A stretch of DNA of 5,436 bases. It comes from Acidobacteriota bacterium. Lineage in GTDB: Bacteria; Acidobacteriota; Vicinamibacteria; Vicinamibacterales; CAVVIG01. Below the pieces are notes generated by a model, which saw only the letters and a program-made list of their open reading frames with translations, had not been told where the DNA came from and did no database searches. A program made the translations under genes and the position numbers. The DNA is taken from contig QHWL01000683.1 of the NCBI GenBank assembly GCA_003222555.1, positions 1-5,436 of the forward strand, read 5' to 3'. Numbering within the stretch: the first letter of the stretch is position 1; each line of letters begins with the position of its first letter. This document shows, piece by piece, positions 1-5,305 of this stretch.

Positions 1-669
1 CTCGTCGGGATCGAGCACGTGGAACACGATGACATCGGTGCCGCGATACTGGAAATGCTTCAGCCCACGGATGACCGCCGCGGGATCATCGAGCAAATCC
101 GAGATGAGCACGACCATCCCCCGCTTGGTCAGCGAGTCGGCCAGTTGGTGCAACGGCTTCGACACGTTGGTCTCTTTTCCGAGGGCCAGCCGATTGAGCG
201 TGACCAGCAGCGCGCGCAGGTGTCCGGGACGCGCGCTCGCCGGCAGCACGGCGACCACGTGGTCGTCGAACGCCGTGAGGCCGACGGCGTCGCGCTGCCG
301 GTTCATCAGGTAGCCCAGCGATGCCGCGAGGCAGGCGCCGTACTCGAATTTCGTGATGCCGTGCGAGCCGTAACCCATCGAGCCGCTGACGTCGAGCATC
401 AAGTGGCAGTCGAGGTTGGTCTCCTCCTCGAACTTCTTGACGTAATACCGATCGCTTCGCGCGTACACCTTCCAGTCGATCGTCGCGAGATCGTCGCCCG
501 GGATGTACTGGCGGTACTCGGCGAACTCGACGCTGAAGCCCTTGAACGGGCTGCGGTGAAGCCCGGAAAGGAAACCCTCGACGATCGTGCGCGCCCTCAA
601 CTCGAGCGTTCCCAGGCGCGCGACCACCGCTGGGTCGAGGAACTGGCGTTCGCGCGCGGCGGGGCCCAT
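1..669 (-). CDS. DUF58 domain protein with VWA-like metal site, 3' end missing
   Basis: Reads from ATG at 669 to the window edge, 223 codons with no stop, so the C-terminus lies outside. Two family landmarks are clear. YIPGDD...IDWKVYARSD (residues 55-73) is the DUF58 signature, and DVSGSM (93-98) is a MIDAS-type DxSxS metal-binding motif of von Willebrand A-like folds. A following strand, VVLISDLLDD (186-195), fits the same fold. No membrane segment is visible in this part, so it is probably cytosolic. DUF58 proteins are habitually encoded directly after MoxR ATPases and are thought to be their partners, although the biochemistry is poorly defined. The start follows the MoxR stop by 3 nt, so the two are translationally linked. 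Its Shine-Dalgarno is weak (GGA inside the MoxR end). The sequence is intact as far as it can be read. Family assignment is very secure; the cellular role is not known. Confidence 0.95.
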   Translation of the reverse strand, partial: MGPAARERQFLDPAVVARLGTLELRARTIVEGFLSGLHRSPFKGFSVEFAEYRQYIPGDDLATIDWKVYARSDRYYVKKFEEETNLDCHLMLDVSGSMGYGSHGITKFEYGACLAASLGYLMNRQRDAVGLTAFDDHVVAVLPASARPGHLRALLVTLNRLALGKETNVSKPLHQLADSLTKRGMVVLISDLLDDPAAVIRGLKHFQYRGTDVIVFHVLDPDE

Positions 670-672
670 CGG

Positions 673-1680
673 TTACATTCCGCTCTTGGGCACGGGCACG
701 ATTTCGATGAGGCGCTCGACAATCGTATCGGTGGTGATGCGCTCCGACTCGGCGTAGAAGTTCGTCATGACGCGATGGCGCAGGATGGGCTTGGCCAGCG
801 CCTGAATATCCTTGATCGAGACGTGGTAGCGCCCGTACATCAACGCCCGGGCCTTGCCGCCGCGGACCAGGGCCTGCGAGGCGCGCAGTCCGGCGCCCCA
901 CTTCACCCACTTCTCAACGAACTCAGGTGCGCCCGGCCGGCCCGGACGCGACGCGTCGACGAGGCGGACCGCGTAGCGCGCGATCTCCTCGGCGATGACG
1001 ACTTGCCGCACGAACTCCTGAAACTGCAGGATGTCGGGCCCGCTCAGCACCCGTACCGGCGACGGGCTCTCGGTCCCCGTCGTCTGGGTGATGACCTTCA
1101 CTTCGTCGTCCTCGTTCAGATAGGTGATGACGACGTTGAACATGAAGCGATCGAGCTGCGCTTCAGGCAGCGGGTACGTGCCTTCGAGCTCGATCGGGTT
1201 CTGCGTCGCGAGGACGAAAAAGGGGCGTTCGAGCAGATAGGTCCGCCCCGCCGCCGTCACGTGGTACTCCTGCATCGCTTCGAGCAGCGCGGCTTGCGTT
1301 TTCGGCGGCGTGCGGTTGATCTCGTCTGCGAGGATAATCTGCGCGAAGATCGGACCTTTGACGAAGCGGAGCCGCCGCACCCCTTGCTCTTCGTCGAGAA
1401 TTTCGGTTCCCGTGATGTCGGAGGGCATCAGATCGGGCGTGAACTGGACACGCTTGAAATCCAGATCCAGGATGTCAGCGAGTGTCTTGATGAGGAGGGT
1501 CTTGGCCAGCCCGGGAACCCCCGTAATCAGGCAATGACCGGCGGTGAAGAGCGCGATCAGCACCTGCTCGACGGCTTCGTCCTGTCCGACGATGACCTTC
1601 CGCAGCTCGGCGAGGATGCGCTCCCGGCCTTCCGCGACTCGGTCCGCGCTGATGGTCGCGGCATTGGGGGCTCCGTTCAC
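673..1680 (-). CDS. MoxR-family AAA+ ATPase
   Basis: A complete 335-residue protein, normal for MoxR ATPases. Visible motifs in order are Walker A GVPGLAKT (54-61), Walker B IILADEIN (115-122), sensor 1 ATQNP (158-162), the arginine-finger region EAQLDRF (173-179), and a sensor-2 helix beginning GAGLRASQAL (262-271) in place of the commoner GASPRA. MoxR proteins are cytosolic ATP-driven chaperones that activate or assemble partners, often VWA-domain proteins; the DUF58 gene directly downstream is the obvious partner. The start is GTG at 1680. An in-frame TGA lies just upstream, inside the repeat array, and no other start codon falls between, so GTG is forced. GGAGGG sits 3 nt before it. The gene is separated from the DUF4159 gene by about 100 bases of heptamer repeat. 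Whether transcription reads through from upstream or starts in that spacer cannot be told. I give no gene symbol because MoxR subfamilies differ in role. Confidence 0.97.
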   Translation of the reverse strand: MNGAPNAATISADRVAEGRERILAELRKVIVGQDEAVEQVLIALFTAGHCLITGVPGLAKTLLIKTLADILDLDFKRVQFTPDLMPSDITGTEILDEEQGVRRLRFVKGPIFAQIILADEINRTPPKTQAALLEAMQEYHVTAAGRTYLLERPFFVLATQNPIELEGTYPLPEAQLDRFMFNVVITYLNEDDEVKVITQTTGTESPSPVRVLSGPDILQFQEFVRQVVIAEEIARYAVRLVDASRPGRPGAPEFVEKWVKWGAGLRASQALVRGGKARALMYGRYHVSIKDIQALAKPILRHRVMTNFYAESERITTDTIVERLIEIVPVPKSGM

Positions 1681-1683
1681 TGT

Positions 1684-1689
1684 CCCTCC
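1684..1689 (-). promoter_or_regulatory. Ribosome binding site of the MoxR gene
   Basis: GGAGGG on the minus strand lies 3 nt before the GTG start codon at 1680. The spacing is shorter than usual, but this is the only start available after the in-frame TGA inside the adjacent repeat, so the site decides the start. Confidence 0.75.
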
Positions 1690-1691
1690 GC

Positions 1692-1733
1692 TTAGAAGTC
1701 AGAAGTTAGAAGTTAGAAGGCAAAAGGCAAAAG
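1692..1733. repeat. Heptanucleotide tandem array, purine-rich on plus strand
   Basis: Six consecutive 7-base units are visible on the plus strand: TTAGAAG at 1692, TCAGAAG at 1699, TTAGAAG at 1706 and 1713, and GCAAAAG at 1720 and 1727. A looser TAAGGAG follows at 1734. The array starts just upstream of the MoxR ribosome binding site and is AT-rich in an otherwise high-GC region. Its last four units are the imperfect reverse complement of the second array at 1751-1784, so the two form a potential stem. It resembles the short heptamer repeats (STRR) known from cyanobacterial intergenic regions; a relationship is not implied. Confidence 0.9.
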
Positions 1734-1742
1734 TAAGGAGCG

Positions 1743-2549
1743 TTAATAAGTTTTTCCTTTTTCCTTTTTCCTTTTAACTTTTAGTGTGTTAGCGCGTAGA
1801 CAATTTCGTTGATCCCCATCCGGTATGCCATGGAAGTGTACTTGATGTAACTGGGGTACTCCTCGGCGTTCGACCATTCCCATCCGTCGCCCATGTCGGT
1901 GTTCCAGTTGATGAACACCATCGGCCGGCCGGTGTCGTCGAAAATCGTGCGGAGGTGTGCCACCAGACCGCCCTTCTCCCAGGTTCGCCCAGCGAGAAGG
2001 ATAGCCGTCAATCTTGTAGAAAGCGCTGAACACCGGGTGATCGTTCGGCACTTCGACGATCTCGCGGTCCGGAAAAACGCGCTTCATCTCGCGGACGAGG
2101 TTCTCCCATTCGAAGACCCCGTGGAAATCGTCGAAGGTCGCTGTGCCGCCGCGCAGCAGGAACTCGCGCAACTTCTCCACGTCGCTGTCGAGCATTTTCA
2201 GGGTGCCGGGCTCGACGATGTAAATCCACGGGTGCTCGAAGAGCCGCGGATCGTCGAGCGTCAGGACGATCGGATCCTCCACCCGGATCGCCGTCGCGGT
2301 TTTCACCCGGCGCGACAGGTTCTGTTCGGCCGCCGGCGCGTCGATGTACCACGGCTCGCCGTAGAAGTCCTGCTGCTCGCGCGTTCCCTCGGTATGAAAG
2401 TGATACTTGATTCGGACAAACCGCCACTGCAGCCCCGCGGAACGGTCGTCGGAAACATCTGGGAGTTGGGCCTTGACCGACCGCGACAGCAGCGGGAGCA
2501 GCGTGACCAGCAGCGCCATCGCGACGACGCCGAGCTTGACGCGGTTCAC
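1743..2549 (-). CDS. DUF4159 secreted protein, N-terminal frame, frameshifted near 2000
   Basis: This frame encodes the first 184 or so residues of a DUF4159 family protein. Residues 1-27 form a signal peptide: basic N-region, hydrophobic core, VKA|QL cleavage site. The mature part has PWYIDAPAAEQN (66-77), DDPRLFEHPWIYIVEPG (99-115), REFLLRGGTATFDDFHGVFEW (128-148) and FPDREIVEVPNDHPVFSAFYKIDGYP (159-184). After YP the frame changes: reading on gives unrelated sequence to a stop at 1743, while the true C-terminus continues in the next frame to TAA at 1781. Repaired, the protein would be about 258 residues. DUF4159 proteins are exported, have been linked to a glutamine-amidotransferase-like fold, and often accompany MoxR/Bat clusters; their activity is unknown. 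I prefer the GTG start at 2549, with GGAGGG 6 nt upstream and a normal signal peptide. An in-frame TTG at 2603 would add 18 residues encoded by a palindromic repeat. Confidence 0.88.
   Translation of the reverse strand: MNRVKLGVVAMALLVTLLPLLSRSVKAQLPDVSDDRSAGLQWRFVRIKYHFHTEGTREQQDFYGEPWYIDAPAAEQNLSRRVKTATAIRVEDPIVLTLDDPRLFEHPWIYIVEPGTLKMLDSDVEKLREFLLRGGTATFDDFHGVFEWENLVREMKRVFPDREIVEVPNDHPVFSAFYKIDGYPSRWANLGEGRSGGTPPHDFRRHRPADGVHQLEHRHGRRMGMVERRGVPQLHQVHFHGIPDGDQRNCLRANTLKVKRKKEKGKTY
1751..1784. repeat. Second heptanucleotide array, inverted copy, overlapping the DUF4159 stop
   Basis: Three perfect TTTTTCC units (1751, 1758, 1765) are followed by TTTTAAC (1772) and the partial unit TTTTAG (1779-1784). 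The array includes the stop codon of the DUF4159 gene (1781-1783), so it abuts the coding end exactly. Positions 1757-1784 can be laid against 1706-1733 as reverse complement with 23 of 28 positions matching by hand count. That leaves a 23-nt loop (1734-1756). In RNA this could fold into a long imperfect hairpin between the two genes. Confidence 0.88.
1781..2011 (-). CDS. DUF4159 protein, C-terminal part (shifted frame)
   Basis: This frame carries the missing C-terminal portion of the DUF4159 gene. From codon ATC at 2002 it reads ILLAGRTWEKGG, then a conserved-looking stretch including IFDDTGRP, FINWNTDMGDGWEWSNAEE and a final MGINEIVYALTH before TAA. The nominal TTG at 2009-2011 lies inside the upstream coding sequence and has no ribosome binding site, so this is not an independent gene. 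It joins the frame of 1743-2549 at about 2000. The other frame loses family character at that point and ends in a lysine-rich tail made by the repeats. Confidence 0.85.
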   Translation of the reverse strand: MTAILLAGRTWEKGGLVAHLRTIFDDTGRPMVFINWNTDMGDGWEWSNAEEYPSYIKYTSMAYRMGINEIVYALTH

Positions 2550-2555
2550 GGCCGA

Positions 2556-2561
2556 CCCTCC
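2556..2561 (-). promoter_or_regulatory. Ribosome binding site of the DUF4159 gene
   Basis: GGAGGG on the minus strand with a 6-nt spacer to GTG at 2549. This near-ideal site, followed directly by a signal peptide, favours the 2549 start over the TTG at 2603, which overlaps the preceding stop codon and has a weaker GAGGG. Confidence 0.75.
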
Positions 2562-2570
2562 GTACTGAGC

Positions 2571-2588
2571 GTGCGGCTTCAGCCGGAC
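2571..2588. repeat. REP-like imperfect palindrome
   Basis: GTGCGGCT-TC-AGCCGGAC on the plus strand forms an 8-bp stem with a single G-G mismatch and a 2-base loop. It sits in the roughly 50-base gap between the peptidase gene stop (2600) and the DUF4159 start (2549). Read on the minus strand it gives VRLKP-type peptide, which I remember as a spurious end on many predicted proteins from Acidobacteriota, where similar palindromes are dispersed. That link is recollection; a single copy is seen here. Confidence 0.55.
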
Positions 2589-2599
2589 GGTGGAGGGCG

Positions 2600-3223
2600 T
2601 CAAGGCCGTCCCTCGGTCAACTTCAGCAACAGATCCTGCGCGCGCTCGTAGGTGGGCGCAATCTCGAGCGCCGCGATGGTCTGCTTCTTCGCATCGTCGC
2701 GTTTGCCGCTCTTGAAGTAGCTCTCCGCCAGATCGGTGTGCGCCACCGCCCGGTCCACCGGGCCGAGCGCCAGAACGGCGCGGAACTCACGCGACGCGAC
2801 CTCCGGCTGGTTGCGCTGCATGGCAAAGCGTCCGAGCATCGTATGCGCCGCGCCGTCGAACGGATCGATCGCGATGATCCGCTCATACACCGGCCCGAGG
2901 CGTGCTGGATCGTCTGCGCCGGCTTGCTTGAGCAGCGAGGCCAGCTCCCGCGCGGCGTCGACGCTGTTGAAGTCGGACTCGATGAACGCCTGGAGCTCGG
3001 TGATGGCGCGCGCGCGGTCTTTCTTCTCCAGGGCGATTTGCGCCATCTGCGCATGCGGGCTGTTGAGCCCGGTCGCGACGGGCACCAGACTCGCGGCCCG
3101 CTCGAACGCCCGCATCGCTTCGTCGGGCTCCGCGTTCTTCCGAAGCGCGCGGCCGAGCGCCATCTGCGCCGGATAGCTGCCTGCGTGATCGGCCGTATAA
3201 CTCTTCAGCTCCGGCAGCGGCAT
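2600..3223 (-). CDS. C-terminal TPR part of the broken TPR-metallopeptidase
   Basis: This 207-codon frame holds the C-terminal domain of the peptidase gene. It is helical and TPR-like: YPAQMALGRALRKNAEPDEAMRAFERAASLVP (17-48), HAQMAQIALEKKDRARAITELQAFIESD (56-83), AAHTMLGRFAMQRNQPEVASREFRAVLALGP (125-155) and AVAHTDLAESYFKSGKRDDAKKQTIAALEIAP (158-189). It ends LTEGRP with a TGA at 2600-2602. The ATG at 3223 overlaps the end of the peptidase frame by 19 nt and has no clear ribosome binding site. Translation into a separate TPR protein by coupling is possible. A frameshifted continuation of one protein is more likely, because TPRs follow directly on the peptidase domain and proteins of this layout occur in related bacteria. 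Confidence 0.85.
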   Translation of the reverse strand: MPLPELKSYTADHAGSYPAQMALGRALRKNAEPDEAMRAFERAASLVPVATGLNSPHAQMAQIALEKKDRARAITELQAFIESDFNSVDAARELASLLKQAGADDPARLGPVYERIIAIDPFDGAAHTMLGRFAMQRNQPEVASREFRAVLALGPVDRAVAHTDLAESYFKSGKRDDAKKQTIAALEIAPTYERAQDLLLKLTEGRP

Positions 3224-3933
3224 TCATCGTCTCCGGCGAACGCGCGGCGCATGCTCCCGAACGTCCGCTCGACCGACTGGTCGAAGCCGATCTGGAGCCG
3301 ATCGAAATCGGTGTTGAGGGCCGTTTTCAGCGCGGCGTCGGTGTCGAGGCCAAGCGCGTAGGTCCGCAGCAGCTTGCGCAGCCCGGCTTCGCCGAACGTC
3401 GTCACCAGTTGGTCCACGAGCAGCGACGCCTGGAAGTACGCGAGCGAGATCGACTTCGGGCTCGTGAACGCTTCGTTCAGGTCGCGCAGCTTCAGCGTCT
3501 CGCCGCGATTGAGCCGCTGGGCGAAGTCGACGTCCGCCTCACGGCCCCACTCGGGTCGCGCGCGCTTTTCCTCGTACACCGAGATCCCTTCGGTGAGCCA
3601 GCGCGGCACGCGCTGATTCGACATCTGGATCGTGATCACGTGCGCGAGCTCGTGCCAGAGCGTCGCCTCCCACTGGAAGCTGCCCGGCGGCCTCGCCTTG
3701 GGCGAGTCCATCGTGACCACGCGGCCGAAGCAGGCGCCGAGCGCGCCAATCATCCCGGGCAGGCCGACATTTCTGACCGCGAAGTCGTCGTGGCGCGGGA
3801 AGATCTCGATGAGGATCGGCCCGCGTGGCGTGAACTCGTAGCGTGCCGACAGCGTCGTCAGCGCCTGATGCGCCAGCGCCACCGCCTGCTCCTTGAGCAC
3901 CGACGCTTCGTCTTTGCTCAGGCGAAAGACCAA
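3205..3933 (-). CDS. Gluzincin-type metallopeptidase domain (peptidase MA-like) of the broken gene
   Basis: The middle section of the large gene. It carries the zinc-peptidase motif HELAH (residues 94-98 of this frame, bases 3640-3654) in the context QWEATLWHELAHVITIQMSNQRVP, followed by RWLTEGISVYEEKR, where the TEG glutamate (115) is the expected third zinc ligand. This HExxH...E arrangement is that of the peptidase MA-like family (Pfam Peptidase_MA_2). The upstream block RYEFTPRGPILIEIFPRHDDFAVR (31-54) and GALGACFGRVVTMDSP (63-78) are also typical. The metal ligands and catalytic glutamate are intact. The nominal TTG start at 3933 has no ribosome binding site. Reading the same frame further upstream gives KFETVRDGDL, which joins smoothly to the preceding TPR frame at 3961. 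The frame ends in an unlikely DDECRCRS tail. Substrate unknown. Confidence 0.88.
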   Translation of the reverse strand: MVFRLSKDEASVLKEQAVALAHQALTTLSARYEFTPRGPILIEIFPRHDDFAVRNVGLPGMIGALGACFGRVVTMDSPKARPPGSFQWEATLWHELAHVITIQMSNQRVPRWLTEGISVYEEKRARPEWGREADVDFAQRLNRGETLKLRDLNEAFTSPKSISLAYFQASLLVDQLVTTFGEAGLRKLLRTYALGLDTDAALKTALNTDFDRLQIGFDQSVERTFGSMRRAFAGDDECRCRS

Positions 3934-5153
3934 GTCGCCGTCGCGGACGGTCTCGAACTTGTGTCGAGGGTGTCCATCATGCTGAGCAGGTTTTTTCTGA
4001 CGATGTCGTCGAAGGGATCGAGGTCGAGGGACCGTTCGATCGCGGCGCGGGCGCCGGGCTCATCGCCCGTCCGCAGCAGGTGCATGCCGAGATCGGCGAG
4101 CACGTGCGGATCGCTGGGCGTGAGCGTCAGCGCACGGCGGGCCAGGACGACCGCCTCGTCGAAGCGGTAGTTACGCGCGGCGAGCTCGCCGGCCACCCGG
4201 TACACCTCGCCGTAGCTGGGCGAAACGGCGAGCGCTTTGCCGACCTCGGCTTCGAAGTCCTTTTCCTTGTCCTCGACGTAGTCGAGCGCCGCCAGCCACG
4301 CGTGCGTCTCGAGGCTCGACGGGTTCACCGCGAGCGCCTTTTCGAGCAGCTGGCGCGCTTCGTCGCGATGGTCGGCGTCGACCGCCTGGCTCGCGAGGAA
4401 CACATGCGCGTCGACGTAGGAGGGATTGATCTCGAGCGCGCGCTTTGCAACCGAGATTGCCTGCGGCGGGTTCTCGTCGGCGAGCGTCCGCGCCGAGCCC
4501 AGCAGCGCCGGCGTCCACCGCGGGTCGCGCTGCAGCACGGCCTGGAACGACTTGAGCGCCTCGGGCTTGTTGTATTTCTCGAGGAACAGCTCGCCCCAGG
4601 CGGTGTTGATGGCGGCGTCGGCCGGCGCGGCGGCCGCCGCGTCGCGGTACGCCGCATTCGATTCCTGGAACCGGCCGAGCGCGCGCAACGCACGGGCCGA
4701 ACGGGCGAGGCCATCGGCCTGCACCGCCCGGTCGCGGGGTGCCGCGACTCGCTCGAGCGTAACGGTGGCCCCGGCGCGACCGAGCATCTGCTCCAGCAAG
4801 CCGAGCTCGAGCGCCGCTTCGCTGGCCGGCGCACGCGTCGCGACGGGACGCAGGACCGATTCCGCCTCCGCGTACCGTCCACGGGCAATAGCGGCGCGTG
4901 CTTTCAGCGCGACGACGCCCGGATCGCGAGCGTCCAGTTTCTCGGACAGCGCGTCGACTTCATCGTAGCGCCCTTCGATGAGCGCGCGCGTCACGGCTTC
5001 GAGCGGCGACGTGGAGGCGCGGCGAGGTGCCTGCGCGATCAGGAGCGCCGCAAACAGGGGCACGACAACGCCAGCGACCAGCGCCGCGAGGCAGAAAGCC
5101 CGCGATGGCGGAAACTGGGTCCATCGACTCTTGAGCAAGTTCGGGCGAGTCAT
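3918..5153 (-). CDS. N-terminal membrane anchor and TPR part of the broken TPR-metallopeptidase
   Basis: From ATG at 5153 this frame gives 411 codons, of which about 397 belong to the protein. Residues 20-42 are a hydrophobic segment ending LLIAQA|PRR, either an uncleaved anchor or a signal peptide, which places the rest outside the cytoplasm. Residues 50 to about 390 are TPR-like helical repeats, for example ALIEGRYDEVDALSEKLDARDP (57-78), GELFLEKYNKPEALKSFQAVLQRDP (187-211), ISVAKRALEINPSYVDAHVFLASQAVDADHRDEARQLLEKALAVNP (233-278) and FDEAVVLARRALTLTPSDPHVLADLGMHLLRTGDEPGARAAIERSLDLDP (331-380). The frame breaks after MDTLD (codon ending 3963) and closes in a nonsense tail at 3918. A GTG at 5198 would extend it by 15 codons, but the promoter TATAAT lies inside that extension, so I reject it. 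TPRs suggest protein-protein contacts that present substrates or partners to the peptidase domain. Confidence 0.88.
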   Translation of the reverse strand: MTRPNLLKSRWTQFPPSRAFCLAALVAGVVVPLFAALLIAQAPRRASTSPLEAVTRALIEGRYDEVDALSEKLDARDPGVVALKARAAIARGRYAEAESVLRPVATRAPASEAALELGLLEQMLGRAGATVTLERVAAPRDRAVQADGLARSARALRALGRFQESNAAYRDAAAAAPADAAINTAWGELFLEKYNKPEALKSFQAVLQRDPRWTPALLGSARTLADENPPQAISVAKRALEINPSYVDAHVFLASQAVDADHRDEARQLLEKALAVNPSSLETHAWLAALDYVEDKEKDFEAEVGKALAVSPSYGEVYRVAGELAARNYRFDEAVVLARRALTLTPSDPHVLADLGMHLLRTGDEPGARAAIERSLDLDPFDDIVRKNLLSMMDTLDTSSRPSATATWSFA

Positions 5154-5163
5154 CACAGTTTGT

Positions 5164-5169
5164 ATTATA
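5164..5169 (-). promoter_or_regulatory. -10 box for a probable leaderless transcript
   Basis: A perfect TATAAT on the minus strand ends 10 nt before the ATG at 5153, with ACAAACTGTG between. A start point at the usual 6-8 nt would fall at about 5156-5158, on or next to the GTG-ATG pair, leaving essentially no 5' UTR. No Shine-Dalgarno is present. I see no good -35 box at 16-18 nt upstream. The match to the -10 consensus and the AT-rich contrast with the surroundings support it. Confidence 0.65.
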
Positions 5170-5227
5170 TCTGACCGTTTTCGAAGATCGCCCGTCACTT
5201 CGCCTGAAACGGAAGCGAATCAAGGCA

Positions 5228-5251
5228 GGTACCACCGGCAAACCGGTGCCT
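5228..5251. other. GC-rich hairpin upstream of the peptidase gene
   Basis: On the minus strand CACCGG-TTTG-CCGGTG forms a perfect 6-bp stem with a 4-base loop (5233-5248). Outer AGG/CCT pairs extend it across a 3-base bulge. There is no U-run after it, so it is not a standard terminator. It lies upstream of the predicted start of transcription of the peptidase gene and downstream of the terminator at 5281-5305. What it does is unknown. Confidence 0.45.
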
Positions 5252-5280
5252 CTTTAGAGTGCGTTGCGGAACCACCAGGA

Positions 5281-5305
5281 CAAAAAGGGGTACGACCCCT
5301 TTTTG
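5281..5305. terminator. Perfect bidirectional terminator-like palindrome
   Basis: CAAAAAGGGGT-ACG-ACCCCTTTTTG is an uninterrupted 11-bp inverted repeat with a 3-base loop. On each strand the GGGGT/ACCCC core is followed by five T residues and preceded by five A residues, the layout of an intrinsic terminator working both ways. It is 73 bases past the stop of the gene at the right edge, whose transcription it would end, and insulates the peptidase promoter. I recall near-identical palindromes being dispersed in related genomes; only one copy is seen here. Confidence 0.8.

Larger units (their letters stand above)
2600..5153 (-). pseudogene. Reconstructed TPR-peptidase MA-TPR gene, two frameshifts
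   Basis: The three frames at 5153-3918, 3933-3205 and 3223-2600 join into one protein of about 850 residues: hydrophobic N-terminus (20-42), TPR array (about 50-390), metallopeptidase with HELAH near 500-504 and TEG glutamate near 521, second TPR array (about 643-849). Removing two bases at 3961-3962 (an AC next to another AC) restores ...MDTLD-KFETVRDGDL. Removing two bases at 3224-3225, or adding one, joins ...FAGDD to MPLPELK. Neither break is at a homopolymer. The catalytic residues survive and the reading stays family-like on both sides of each break. That favours very recent mutation or consensus error over long decay. I label it pseudogene because, as given, no single frame makes the full protein. 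Confidence 0.75.

Noticed and set aside
86..910. A 274-codon minus-strand frame overlapping MoxR and DUF58
   Set aside because: It is an off-frame reading of the two real genes, rich in Arg, Pro and Gly, with no motifs and no ribosome binding site.
19..1695. A 558-codon open frame on the plus strand
   Set aside because: It lies fully antisense to the MoxR and DUF58 genes, both with clear motifs. Its translation is Arg/Asp/Glu/His-rich with no domain character, as expected for an antisense frame in high-GC DNA.
1692..1784. CRISPR array
   Set aside because: The repeats are contiguous 7-base units without spacers and differ in kind from CRISPR repeats.
1995..2008. Programmed ribosomal frameshifting in the DUF4159 gene
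   Set aside because: No slippery heptamer, no stop-adjacent rare-codon site and no downstream structure are apparent; a mutation or sequence error is simpler.
4080..5174. A 364-codon plus-strand frame across the TPR region
   Set aside because: Antisense to the TPR coding sequence; arginine-rich composition and no recognisable domain.
5154..5198. GTG at 5198 as the start of the TPR gene
   Set aside because: The extension contains the TATAAT promoter element, has no ribosome binding site, and pushes the signal/anchor segment away from the N-terminus.
5229..5275. Cyclic-di-GMP (GEMM-like) riboswitch on the plus strand, suggested by GGCAAACC
   Set aside because: The later conserved GACGCAAAGCC-type element and tetraloop/receptor layout are absent, and no plus-strand gene follows.
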